From an uncultured Myxococcales bacterium (GTDB lineage: Bacteria; Myxococcota_A; UBA9042), in contig CAIYBN010000137.1 of the NCBI GenBank assembly GCA_903924465.1, positions 1 through 64,000 on the forward strand: 64,000 nt of DNA, read 5' to 3'. Positions within the stretch are counted from its first letter, which is position 1. Each line of letters starts with the position of its first letter. Positions 8,374 to 16,437 of this stretch are shown here, piece after piece. Made by a program: the position numbers and the translations under genes. The notes under the pieces were generated by a model. That model was given only the letters and a program-made list of their open reading frames with translations. It ran no database searches and was not told the origin of the DNA.

Positions 8374-9423
8374 CTACACCTCGTCGTGGCGCTCCACGTC
8401 GGGCAAAGTCAGGATGAAATCCGCACCCAGCGCCATCGACGGCGTTTGGAATCCGGCCGGCAGCTTGCCCGCCAGCGCCGCTTCAGCAATCGCCACGCCG
8501 GCAAGCGCCGTCAGCGTGTACCCGTCGGGCGTTTGCAGCCGTGACACACAGGTCTTGCCGTCGCCGTCGGAGACTTCCCCCCACAAATAGCTGCGGCTCC
8601 GCTCGCGTTGGGCGGCCGTTGGACCACGCGGGCCGGAGTCAATCTTCGCTTGAAGCCATCGCTTGACGAACGGGGTCGCCAGGAGCGGCCGCAGGTAGCG
8701 GCTGCAGCGCAGGCCCAGGCGCGCGCCCAGTGGCAGCGCGATGAACACCTCGATGTTGGGAATTTGGGTCGAATGGAATGCCGTCGACACGTCGCCCCAG
8801 GGAATGGTGACCGTTCCGGTCGCGCCAAGGCCGAGATCGATGGTGCGCGACAGGAACGCCGAGGGAACCGGAAGTATCTTGCCGTCGCGACGGACCGCGC
8901 CGCCCGCGTCGATGTTCTCCACCATGGTCGTGGCCGTGCCGTGCGACGTCCGTCCGTTCGACTGGAAGCCGAGCGCCAGGTGGTTGGCCGTTGGCAGTCG
9001 GGCCTTGAGGTGCGCGGCGAGGCAATCGCTCGGCACGACATCAAAGCCCACGCCAGGCATGACGGTGACGCCAACTGCGCGCGCTTTGTCGTCGAAGCGT
9101 GCCGCGAGCTCGAAGACCGCGATTTCGCCTGTGATGTCCAGGTAGGTCGCCTTGTTGCGCAGGCATGCCTGGATGACCGGTTTGGCAGTCCGCGAGAACG
9201 GTCCGGCGCAATTCAGGACCACGCCCACATCGGCGAGCGCCGCGTCCAGGGCTTCGTCCGAAACATCCGCCACGCGCCAGCGCAGACCAAGCGGCTCCGC
9301 TTGCGCCCGCAAGGCATCCGCGCGCCGTCCTGCCAGAATCGGTTTCAACCCGCGCGCGACCGCCTGGGCGACCATCAATTCGCCCGTATAGCCGTACGAG
9401 CCGTAGATCAGCAGTTCCGCCAT
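8374..9423 (-). CDS. Saccharopine dehydrogenase-like NAD(P)-binding oxidoreductase (trans-acting enoyl reductase type)
   Basis: 349 residues from the ATG at 9423 (MAELLIYGSYGYTGELM). The N-terminal Rossmann fold has the G-x-x-G-Y-T-G signature at about 8-14. The protein continues with VVLNCAGPFSRTAKPVIQAC and ATYLDITGEIAVFE, both characteristic of the saccharopine-dehydrogenase-like family that includes mycobacterial trans-acting enoyl reductases. Substrate unknown; saccharopine itself is unlikely because the lysine-pathway enzyme is a different subfamily. The gene is convergent with the Cys-rich lipoprotein pair, with only 9 bp between stops, and stands alone on the minus strand. No SD is evident at the chosen start. 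Confidence 0.82.
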   Translation of the reverse strand: MAELLIYGSYGYTGELMVAQAVARGLKPILAGRRADALRAQAEPLGLRWRVADVSDEALDAALADVGVVLNCAGPFSRTAKPVIQACLRNKATYLDITGEIAVFELAARFDDKARAVGVTVMPGVGFDVVPSDCLAAHLKARLPTANHLALGFQSNGRTSHGTATTMVENIDAGGAVRRDGKILPVPSAFLSRTIDLGLGATGTVTIPWGDVSTAFHSTQIPNIEVFIALPLGARLGLRCSRYLRPLLATPFVKRWLQAKIDSGPRGPTAAQRERSRSYLWGEVSDGDGKTCVSRLQTPDGYTLTALAGVAIAEAALAGKLPAGFQTPSMALGADFILTLPDVERHDEV

Positions 9424-9583
9424 GATGCACCGCAAACGCCGAGGAACTGGCGCGGCACCGAGCGTGCACGCCAGTGGCGCCATGGTCAAGCGATTCAGCC
9501 CAAATGGATTCAGGTGACGGTGCATTGACGCACCGATCCCCGTATGCCACTGTGCTTCAGGCACCTTCTTCAGCCGGAGAACC

Positions 9584-10894
9584 ATGCGCAAAAACTTCGT
9601 CCTCGACACCAACGTGCTGCTCCATGACAGCAATTGCCTTCGGGCCTTTGCCGACAACATCGTGAACATTCCCATCTCGGTCATCGAAGAGTTGGACATG
9701 TTCAAGAAGGACCAGAGCGAGTTGGGACGAAATGCCCGCAGAATCGCTAGGGAAATCGATACGTACCGCGAGTCGGGCAACCTCCGCGAAGGCGTGCCGC
9801 TGCCGGGTCAGGGCATCATCCGCGTGGTGCTGGGCAAGTCGAAGCTGCCGCCGGAATTCTCGGTGTCGCGGCCGATGGACGACTCCATTCTCGCCGCGGC
9901 GGTGTATCTGGTGGAGACCGAGCCGGATGTGCCCGTCGTCTTCGTGACCAAGGACACGAATCTGCGTATCCGCGCGGATGCCCTGAACATTCATGCGGAA
10001 GACTACGACCGGGAAGGCGTGGATCTGGCGGAGCTGTTTTCCGGAACGGTGGAGCTGGACGTCGACCCGGAGGCGATTGAAGCGCTGTACGCGGAAGGTG
10101 GCGTGCCGTGGGCGGATCTGGGCGCTGGTTTGTGCCCGAATCAGTACGTGACCTTGCGCAACAAATTTTTGCCCAGCCGGACGGCGCTCGGCCGCGTCGT
10201 CGGTGACCGGATCGAAAACGTGCAACGCCAGCGCAACAACGTCTGGGGCGTGAGCGCGCGCAACCGCGAACAGGTCTTTGCTCTCGACATGCTGCTGCGC
10301 GACGACATTCAGCTGTGCACGCTGGTGGGCAAAGCCGGCACGGGCAAAACGCTGCTGGCGATTGCCGCGGGTCTGCAGTCGGTGCTGGACGGCGAGCACT
10401 ACCGCAAGCTCTTGGTGTCGCGGCCGATTTTCCCGATGGGCCGCGATCTTGGCTTTCTGCCCGGCACGGTTGGCGAAAAGCTGAGTCCGTGGATGCAGCC
10501 GATCCACGACAACATCGACCTGCTGACCAACCTGAATCTGGGCAAGGGCTCCAAGCTGCATACCTACGCCGAGCTGCTGAGCTCCGGCACGTTGGAAGTC
10601 GAACCGCTGACGTACATCCGCGGCCGGTCGCTGCCGCAGGTGTTCATGATTGTCGACGAAGCGCAGAACCTGACGCCGCACGAGGTGAAGACGGTGCTGA
10701 CGCGCGTGGGCCACGGCACCAAGATTGTCTTTACCGGCGATCCGTACCAGATCGACCACGCGTATCTGGACAGCGTCAACAACGGCTTGACGTATCTGGT
10801 GGAGAAGTTCAAACACGAGCCTTTGGCCGCGCACGTGACGCTGGCCAAAGGTGAACGGTCGCCTCTGGCAGAACTGGCGGCCAACATTTTGTAG
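9584..10894 (+). CDS. PhoH family protein: PIN endoribonuclease domain fused to PhoH ATPase
   Basis: 436 residues, start at ATG 9584 with GGAG just upstream. Residues 1-140 are a PIN domain (FVLDTNVLLHD, acidic pocket residues D8, E35/E36, D99/D100 and D124). Residues about 200-436 are the PhoH P-loop ATPase: Walker A GKAGTGKT (249-256), PIFPMGRDLGFLPG, and Walker B FMIVDEAQN (about 354-362) followed by the GDPYQIDH element. In other bacteria such PIN-PhoH fusions unwind and cleave RNA. Length and layout are normal and all key motifs look intact. The next gene starts 30 bp downstream and may be co-transcribed. Confidence 0.93.
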   Translation: MRKNFVLDTNVLLHDSNCLRAFADNIVNIPISVIEELDMFKKDQSELGRNARRIAREIDTYRESGNLREGVPLPGQGIIRVVLGKSKLPPEFSVSRPMDDSILAAAVYLVETEPDVPVVFVTKDTNLRIRADALNIHAEDYDREGVDLAELFSGTVELDVDPEAIEALYAEGGVPWADLGAGLCPNQYVTLRNKFLPSRTALGRVVGDRIENVQRQRNNVWGVSARNREQVFALDMLLRDDIQLCTLVGKAGTGKTLLAIAAGLQSVLDGEHYRKLLVSRPIFPMGRDLGFLPGTVGEKLSPWMQPIHDNIDLLTNLNLGKGSKLHTYAELLSSGTLEVEPLTYIRGRSLPQVFMIVDEAQNLTPHEVKTVLTRVGHGTKIVFTGDPYQIDHAYLDSVNNGLTYLVEKFKHEPLAAHVTLAKGERSPLAELAANIL

Positions 10895-10924
10895 CGAGCG
10901 GACGAGCCGCAAAACGAGGCGAAG

Positions 10925-11617
10925 ATGCGTTTCCTGTTGACGATTGCGATGCTGCTGCTGACCGTTCCGGCTTTGGCCAAAGAGGCGCCGGCGGGCAAGG
11001 CGGGTCCGGCACTGGCGAAAATGGCGGCCGAATATCTGAAAGCGAATCCCAAGGATCTGCGGGTGTTGGCGACGGCGGCGCCGTTGCCGGAAGAGCCGGG
11101 CGGTGGTGCGCTCGTGCGGATTGACGACGGCGCGGACGGCGGCAATCCGATTTGCTACCTGCTGACGCTCGCGGGTCGGCCGTCGTCCCCAGCCCGGATC
11201 GAGGCTTCGCTCAGGTTCACCGTCTGTCCTCGTGCCGATCAGGGCAAGACGTCGCGCCTCGAACGCATTTCATTGGGCCGGCGCAATGCCTGGCTGCTGC
11301 GCCTTGATTCCGCGCGTTGGGATGCGATGGCGAAGGGCGGCGAAGCGCAACTGTACTGGGCGATGGCCACGGACATGGGCGACGGCGCCGGGCTGCGCGC
11401 TGTGTTCGAGCGCACGTCGACGACGTTCAAGAGCAAGGATCAGCCTGCGTTGAATCAGTCGGAAATCTGCAAAGCGCCGACGGTCACGATTTCTGCGGGT
11501 GAACCGCAGGGCGCGAACATCGTGTGCGATATCGAGGCGATGCACGACCACTTGGTCAAGAAGTCCCAGCAGACGTTCAGCTACATGTGGGACGGCAGCC
11601 AGTTCGCCGGAAAGTAG
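10925..11617 (+). CDS. Hypothetical secreted protein
   Basis: 230 residues. The ATG has GAGG 6 bases upstream. A clear signal peptide (MRFLLTIAMLLLTVPALA) is followed by a mature domain with four Cys (PICYLLTL, FTVCPRAD, SEICKAPT and NIVCDIEA), which could form two disulfides, so a folded periplasmic protein is likely. I recognise no family. It follows phoH by 30 bp on the same strand and ends 3 bp from the stop of the convergent HAD gene, so the two transcripts must end within each other's coding region or at unseen signals. Confidence 0.7.
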   Translation: MRFLLTIAMLLLTVPALAKEAPAGKAGPALAKMAAEYLKANPKDLRVLATAAPLPEEPGGGALVRIDDGADGGNPICYLLTLAGRPSSPARIEASLRFTVCPRADQGKTSRLERISLGRRNAWLLRLDSARWDAMAKGGEAQLYWAMATDMGDGAGLRAVFERTSTTFKSKDQPALNQSEICKAPTVTISAGEPQGANIVCDIEAMHDHLVKKSQQTFSYMWDGSQFAGK

Positions 11618-11620
11618 CCT

Positions 11621-12298
11621 TCAGGCCCGCGTGCCGAGCACCAGCGCGCGCAGCATGGCAAAATCGTCGAGGACAAAATCCGCGCCCAGTCCGCGCAGCT
11701 GGATCCGCGCCGACTCCAATTCACTGTGCTGGACCAGCGCGCAGGTGAACCCGGCGTTTTGCGCGGTCTCGCGGTCGATCCGTGAACTGCCGACCATCAG
11801 CGTTTCCGCCGGCGTTCCGCCCAGTTGCCGCATGACCTGGAGTGCGCCAGTCGGATCGGGCTTGCGGGCAATCTCGCCATCGCACGTCATGAAATACTCG
11901 AAGTAGCTCGAAAGTTTGAGCTGCGCGAGCAGCCGCAACGACGGGGCCTCCGGCTTGTTGGTGACAATCGCCATCCGCACGCCGGCGTGCACCAGCGCAT
12001 CCAACGTCTCCACGACGCCGGGATAGACCCGTGCACGCTGGCCGAGATGTGCGGCGTAGCGGGCGCGAAATTCGTGAAGCCAATCGTTGATTTCCAGATC
12101 CGTCGGCGCGGGACCCGTCGCCAGCAGCGCGGCCCGCAGCAGCCCGCGCAGACCTTCGCCGGACCACATGCGCACCTGCGCTTCTTCCAGCAATGGCCGA
12201 CCCAACGGCGTGAGGGTGTCGTTCAGCGCAGCCGTCAAATCGGCCAACGTGTCGACCAAGGTGCCATTCAAGTCAAACAGGACAACTGGAAAACGCAT
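11621..12298 (-). CDS. HAD-superfamily hydrolase, phosphoglycolate phosphatase-like, with altered motif I
   Basis: 225 residues, start at ATG 12298. It has the HAD fold of the Gph/PGPase group: motif I FDLNGTLVDT (9-16), a helical cap, motif II IVTNKPE, motif III (a Lys in the IARKPDPTGALQVM region) and motif IV MVGSSRIDRETAQNAG. Motif I reads D-x-N where phosphatases have D-x-D, and motif IV reads GSSRID where the family usually has GDSxxD. The Asp+2 acts as acid/base in phosphatases, so activity may be changed or lost. Family placement is sure; function as a phosphoglycolate phosphatase is doubtful, hence no gene symbol. Confidence 0.85.
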   Translation of the reverse strand: MRFPVVLFDLNGTLVDTLADLTAALNDTLTPLGRPLLEEAQVRMWSGEGLRGLLRAALLATGPAPTDLEINDWLHEFRARYAAHLGQRARVYPGVVETLDALVHAGVRMAIVTNKPEAPSLRLLAQLKLSSYFEYFMTCDGEIARKPDPTGALQVMRQLGGTPAETLMVGSSRIDRETAQNAGFTCALVQHSELESARIQLRGLGADFVLDDFAMLRALVLGTRA

Positions 12299-12337
12299 GC
12301 GCCACTCACTCTCCCGCAGACCGACCGCTGCGCCGCA

Positions 12338-14779
12338 CTACTTGATCGGTGGCAGTTTGTCATACGCAATGGTTCCCGCGTCAAGTCTTCCCGGCAGCGG
12401 CAACCAGGCGGTCAGCGCTGCCAGTTCGTCGCGTACCTGGTCCTGCACCGTCTTGGGCAGCCCGGGCGCAGTGAGCCAGGCGAGCGCCAGTTGGTTCACC
12501 TTGGCGAGATTGTCCTTGGCCGCCGCCGCGCCGATCACGAAACGTTGACCGTGTGCGCCAATCGCTGCCACCAGCGCGGGCACCACCGGCACGAGCAGCT
12601 TGTCCGCCACCTGATTCACCACCGTCGCGTCGCTCGGCAGGCTCGATGGATGGTTTGGCTCGAGCACTTGACCTTTGATTTCAATGACGCCAGTCGCAAA
12701 GTCGTCGCCGTTCTGGCGCCACTCGGCATTCGCGGTGAACGGCGGCGTCCCCGCAACCTTCTTGGCTTTGCCATGGCCTTTCGAGGCGTTCGCCACTTCC
12801 AACCGCGCCTGCAATGTCGCCTGCGCCGCGTAGGTCTGCCGCTCCACCTGGTAGTCGTACGGCTGCCAAATCTCCTTGGGCGCCCGTTTGGGCGTGTCCA
12901 GCGCGACCTTTTGCGCTGCGTCATACGCCGCTTGCTTCTCATCGACCAACGCCTGGAGCTTCAAACGCTTGGGACCCAAATCAGCCAAATGCGCCTGCTG
13001 CTTCTGGATTTGCTTTTCGTAATACTCCACGTTGGCGTGCCAGCGGAGCTTGGCCCGCGTGTTGTCGCAATTCAGCGTGCCGTCCGGACACGGCGACGGC
13101 TGCGCGGTGTAATACGCCTTGTCTTCGTCGACGATCTTCGCGCGAATCTCCGCCAACTGCTGCTGGAGATTGTACAATTCGCGTTCCGACTCGTTCAGCC
13201 CTTCCTGAATCGGCCGCAGGTCCTGTGTCGCCACGTTCAGCGTCAGCAGCGCGGAAGACTGTCGCGCTTGCGCGTCCGCCCAGGCCGGATTGTCCACAAT
13301 CTCGACATGATCCAGGTAGTTCTTGCTGCGCGGCTCCGGTGCCTGCGTTCGCTCCAGCTTGGCGCCGCTCACCGTCAGAATGAGCTTGGTCTCCGCGTTG
13401 GCCTTCTTGCCCGAGACGATCGCGATGCCAGCGCGCTCCAAACCCGCCGCCGCCAGCCCGCGCCGCACGCCAGCGATCAGCGCCTCGTCGAGCCCCGGCA
13501 TCGTCGGCACCACCGCTCCGGCATCTTTGCTCGCGTGTTTCGACTTGTGCTTGGGCGCTTCGGCCGCTTCACCCGCGACAATTTCCAGTTTCGTCGCAGC
13601 CAGTTGTGCCACCGCGCTCGCCCACTTCGCGCGCACTTTGCGAGCGGCTTTGTCCTGTGGCGCGACCGCCAGAATCATCTGGGCGTACACCAGCGCCGCC
13701 GCCGGCAACTTCTGCTTCAGCGCCGTTGCCAGCGGCTTTTGCAGGATCGAGGTGACCTTTTCGTGCGTCTCCGCAAACACGCGCGCCGCTTCCGCATTCA
13801 ACGCCGCGTCCTCGGTTGCGAGCGACTGCGCGCGACTGGCCAAGCGCATCGCCATGAGCCAGTTCTTGCTGGCACGCTGATCCTTGACCCGCAGCAGCAG
13901 ATCTGCCGCCAGCCGTTTCTTCGTTTCCCGCAGGCCTGTCACGGCTTCCGCCGGCGGATTCGGCCGGGCGGCCAGCGCTTGGTAGGCGGCCAGCGCGGCT
14001 TCGAGCCGCCCTGCCTGGAGATCTGCTTCGGCCTGGAGCACCTGTTGCTGAAAATCGTTCGCTGCATGCAGTTGCTCGATGAGCGCGAACGCGTCCGGAT
14101 GCCCCGGCGACCAGGCGAGAGCCTTTTGCGCGCGTGCTTCCGCCTCCTGCGTCTTGCCGGCCGCAAGCAGCTCGCGGGCTTCCAGCACCAGGTAGGACGC
14201 CACGGGACCACGGGCCTCACGCCAAAGTGCTGCACCGTCGGCAAAATCACGCGGCCAAAGCGCCAACCATTCCAAGTCCTTGACGAGTGCCTGCCATTCG
14301 GCGCGGTCGGCCAGTGTCACCGGATGATCGGCGAGCTTGGTCAGCCGCGCGCGCGTGTTGGCGAGCGACTGCGCCCCGCGTGTGCGCACGTCCGCGGTCG
14401 CCGCATGGCCAGCCACAACGCGCGGATCGTCGGCGCGCAACGCAGCGCCTTTGTCGTATTGTGCCTCTGCCGCCGCCAAATCGTGCGCGGCAAACGCCTG
14501 ATGCCCGGCGTCCACGTGCTGGCCGACGGCCCGCGTTGTGGCTTCCTGCCATTTCGGCCGGATCGCTTCACGTGCCTGCGGGGTCGGCGCCGCGTCGTAG
14601 GCCCGGTGATAGGCTGCCGCGGCCGCATCCCAGTCGCCTTGCCGTGCCGACTCTCCAGCATCCGTTGCCACAACTTGCGGCTGTGCACCACACGCAACCA
14701 GACCCAACAAGGCGCCAACGAGGACGGCAGCGTGCGGCGGACGAACGGTCGGAAAGCGCAAGCCGCGGCTACTTTTCAT
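12338..14779 (-). CDS. Large TPR-like/coiled-coil lipoprotein, unknown function
   Basis: About 813 residues. I prefer the ATG at 14779 because AAAGG lies 8 bases upstream; an in-frame ATG at 14785 is too close to it. The signal peptide ends LLGLVAC (lipid Cys 30). Residues about 35-400 are Ala-rich helical hairpins resembling degenerate TPRs (GDWDAAAAAYHRAYDAAPT). A Lys/His-rich linker (KHKSKHASKDA) follows, then a domain with a strand-rich start (GIAIVSGKKANAETKLILTVSG), a coiled coil (about 520-650, ELYNLQQQLAEIRAKI) and a C-terminal globular part. It would sit in the periplasm or outer membrane. It is transcribed divergently from the cysO-like gene. Confidence 0.75.
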   Translation of the reverse strand: MKSSRGLRFPTVRPPHAAVLVGALLGLVACGAQPQVVATDAGESARQGDWDAAAAAYHRAYDAAPTPQAREAIRPKWQEATTRAVGQHVDAGHQAFAAHDLAAAEAQYDKGAALRADDPRVVAGHAATADVRTRGAQSLANTRARLTKLADHPVTLADRAEWQALVKDLEWLALWPRDFADGAALWREARGPVASYLVLEARELLAAGKTQEAEARAQKALAWSPGHPDAFALIEQLHAANDFQQQVLQAEADLQAGRLEAALAAYQALAARPNPPAEAVTGLRETKKRLAADLLLRVKDQRASKNWLMAMRLASRAQSLATEDAALNAEAARVFAETHEKVTSILQKPLATALKQKLPAAALVYAQMILAVAPQDKAARKVRAKWASAVAQLAATKLEIVAGEAAEAPKHKSKHASKDAGAVVPTMPGLDEALIAGVRRGLAAAGLERAGIAIVSGKKANAETKLILTVSGAKLERTQAPEPRSKNYLDHVEIVDNPAWADAQARQSSALLTLNVATQDLRPIQEGLNESERELYNLQQQLAEIRAKIVDEDKAYYTAQPSPCPDGTLNCDNTRAKLRWHANVEYYEKQIQKQQAHLADLGPKRLKLQALVDEKQAAYDAAQKVALDTPKRAPKEIWQPYDYQVERQTYAAQATLQARLEVANASKGHGKAKKVAGTPPFTANAEWRQNGDDFATGVIEIKGQVLEPNHPSSLPSDATVVNQVADKLLVPVVPALVAAIGAHGQRFVIGAAAAKDNLAKVNQLALAWLTAPGLPKTVQDQVRDELAALTAWLPLPGRLDAGTIAYDKLPPIK

Positions 14780-15005
14780 CGTCATGACCTTTGGACAAAC
14801 GTGCCCACATCAGCGAGTCGCGAAGATAGCGCGCGGCGCTTGTCGGTGGCAAGCGGCTGGCGCAATCGCTTGCGGCAACTGTCAGAAATGCCTTGGCTTC
14901 TGCGGGGTGGACTTGCCAATCGTGGACGGTTGCCGTATCCAGCAGAGCCGCGTTGGCCGGAAACGCCGCGCAAATCGACCACACGGGCGCTTGACCGCGT
15001 CCGCC

Positions 15006-15010
15006 AGGAG
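15006..15010 (+). promoter_or_regulatory. Ribosome binding site fixing the cysO-like start
   Basis: AGGAG nine bases before the ATG at 15020. It decides the start of the small sulfur-carrier gene, whose frame is open for more than 3 kb upstream on the antisense side of the neighbouring lipoprotein gene. Confidence 0.7.
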
Positions 15011-15019
15011 TTCCCCGTC

Positions 15020-15298
15020 ATGGCCGTCACAGTCAAGATCCCAACGCCGCTGCGCAAGTTCACCGGCGACAAAGATTCCGTTCAAGTGGAAGGCGCGACC
15101 GTCGGCGCGGCACTCCACGCGTTGGAGGTCAAGGCTCCTGGAATTGCTGCGAAAATTGTCGATGACGACGGCAAAGTGCGCCGTTTCATCAACATCTATG
15201 CCGGCGAAGACGACATCCGCTTCCTCGACGGCCTCGCGACCGCGATCACCGACGGCGCAGAAATCAGCATCATCCCGGCCATCGCTGGCGGCTGCTGA
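15020..15298 (+). CDS. cysO: CysO/MoaD/ThiS-type ubiquitin-like sulfur carrier ending in Gly-Gly-Cys
   Basis: 92 residues, beta-grasp sulfur carrier. The sequence follows Mycobacterium tuberculosis CysO closely from memory: VTVKIPTPLRKFTG near the start, RRFINIYAGEDDIRF and GLATAITDGAEISIIPAIAGG at the end. Carriers of this type normally end in Gly-Gly, which is adenylated and thiocarboxylated. Here the last codons are GGC GGC TGC TGA, so the protein ends Gly-Gly-Cys and must lose the Cys to act. The very next gene encodes a JAMM protease of the type that does this. In M. tuberculosis CysO-thiocarboxylate gives CysO-cysteine, which the JAMM protease Mec+ cleaves. No cysM-like gene is seen here. 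MoaD for molybdopterin synthesis is the alternative reading. Confidence 0.88.
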   Translation: MAVTVKIPTPLRKFTGDKDSVQVEGATVGAALHALEVKAPGIAAKIVDDDGKVRRFINIYAGEDDIRFLDGLATAITDGAEISIIPAIAGGC

Positions 15299-15300
15299 TC

Positions 15301-16359
15301 GTGCGCGACCCGAAACGGCTTTTCGCCCGTTACGGCCGGCAACTGCTCGTCGACGGCGCGGACTTTGACGGGCAAGCGCGGTTGCACGGCTGGACGGCGG
15401 TTCTCGCCGGTGACACATCAGAATGGGCGCAAGCGGCGACCGAGGCCTGTGGCCGGTATCTCGTCGGCGCCGGTGTGGGTGCCATTGTCGCGCCGTCGTC
15501 GTTCGCGGCGGCGCTCCAGGCGCTGGATCCGCAGTTGCATGTGCTGCCTGGGCTGGACACGGTTTCGCCGCCGGTCGCGCACTATTGGTTCGCCAGCCGG
15601 CCCTATGGCGCCAGCGTCGATGTCGCGGTCACCGACGCCAGTGCGGGATACGCGGCGGGCCAAAGCGGGCCAGCGCGCGTGACGACCCTGCGTTTCGCGT
15701 GCGGGGAGCCTGCGTCGCCTGAAGTCGCCGTGGTGGTTGGCGCGGCGGCGGCCGATCTGCTCCTGGCCGACGTGCTGAAGCTGGAACCACTGCCGGCTCA
15801 TGTGGTCATTGACTGGACTGACCCGACCGAGCCCACGATGACGCGAACGCCGCGGTCGACGGATCCACCGGCGGAGGCGAGCCAGTTTGCGCCGCGACCG
15901 GGGTTGCTGGCTGAAATGCGCGGGACGCCGACCGCTTGGGCGCCCATCGAAGCGGAGGCGGTGCGCGGTTATCCGACCGAGACGTGCGGCCTGCTCGTGC
16001 GCGAGCCGGGCGGGCAACTGAAGACCATCGTGTGCCCGAATTTGCAGGATCGCTACCATGCGCTGGATCCGAACGAGTTTCCACGCACGTCGCGCACGGC
16101 CTACAAGCTCAACGAGCGGGTGATTGCCAAGTCCGCAGATGCGGGCGAAGCGCTCGTGGCGATTTGGCACTCCCACTGCGACGCCGGTGCGTACTTTTCC
16201 GCCGAGGATGTTCGATGCGCGGCGCCGGCAGGGCAGCCCCTGTATCCGGGCGTGGCGTATCTGGTCGTGAGCGTCCTTGGCGGCCAACTGCGCGGTGCCG
16301 CGTTGTACCATTTCGACCCGGCGACGGGCGGATTTGCCGCCGAGCACCCGTCCGACTAG
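15301..16359 (+). CDS. Fusion of a degenerate E1 (ThiF/MoeB)-like domain and a JAMM (Mec+-like) metallopeptidase
   Basis: 352 residues, GTG start 2 bases after the cysO-like stop. The C-terminal half (about 210-350) is a JAMM domain with the full zinc/catalytic set: E227 (in YPTETCG), then H290-S-H292-x7-S300-x2-D303. The N-terminal half opens like ThiF/MoeB/E1 proteins (RYGRQLLVDGADFDGQARLHGWTAVLAG compares with their RYxRQ...GQ.RL...VLV.G) and ends with a VGAAAADLLLADVLKL helix like theirs. It lacks the glycine-rich nucleotide loop, the Arg/Lys ATP contacts and the catalytic Cys. I read it as a substrate-docking E1 relic tied to a protease that trims or deconjugates the adjacent carrier. 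Confidence 0.85.
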   Translation: MRDPKRLFARYGRQLLVDGADFDGQARLHGWTAVLAGDTSEWAQAATEACGRYLVGAGVGAIVAPSSFAAALQALDPQLHVLPGLDTVSPPVAHYWFASRPYGASVDVAVTDASAGYAAGQSGPARVTTLRFACGEPASPEVAVVVGAAAADLLLADVLKLEPLPAHVVIDWTDPTEPTMTRTPRSTDPPAEASQFAPRPGLLAEMRGTPTAWAPIEAEAVRGYPTETCGLLVREPGGQLKTIVCPNLQDRYHALDPNEFPRTSRTAYKLNERVIAKSADAGEALVAIWHSHCDAGAYFSAEDVRCAAPAGQPLYPGVAYLVVSVLGGQLRGAALYHFDPATGGFAAEHPSD

Positions 16360-16437
16360 CCGTTTTCTGGCCTTTACACGGGGCCAGCTTGCGGCATGCT
16401 GTCCTTACGCGCTGGCCGGATCAGCGGCGTGGTGGCC

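Noticed and set aside
11825..15019. Very long open frame on the plus strand running into the cysO-like gene
   Set aside because: It is antisense to the large lipoprotein gene at 12338-14779 and arises from strong third-position G/C bias. Only the last 92 codons, with an SD and a known family, are real.
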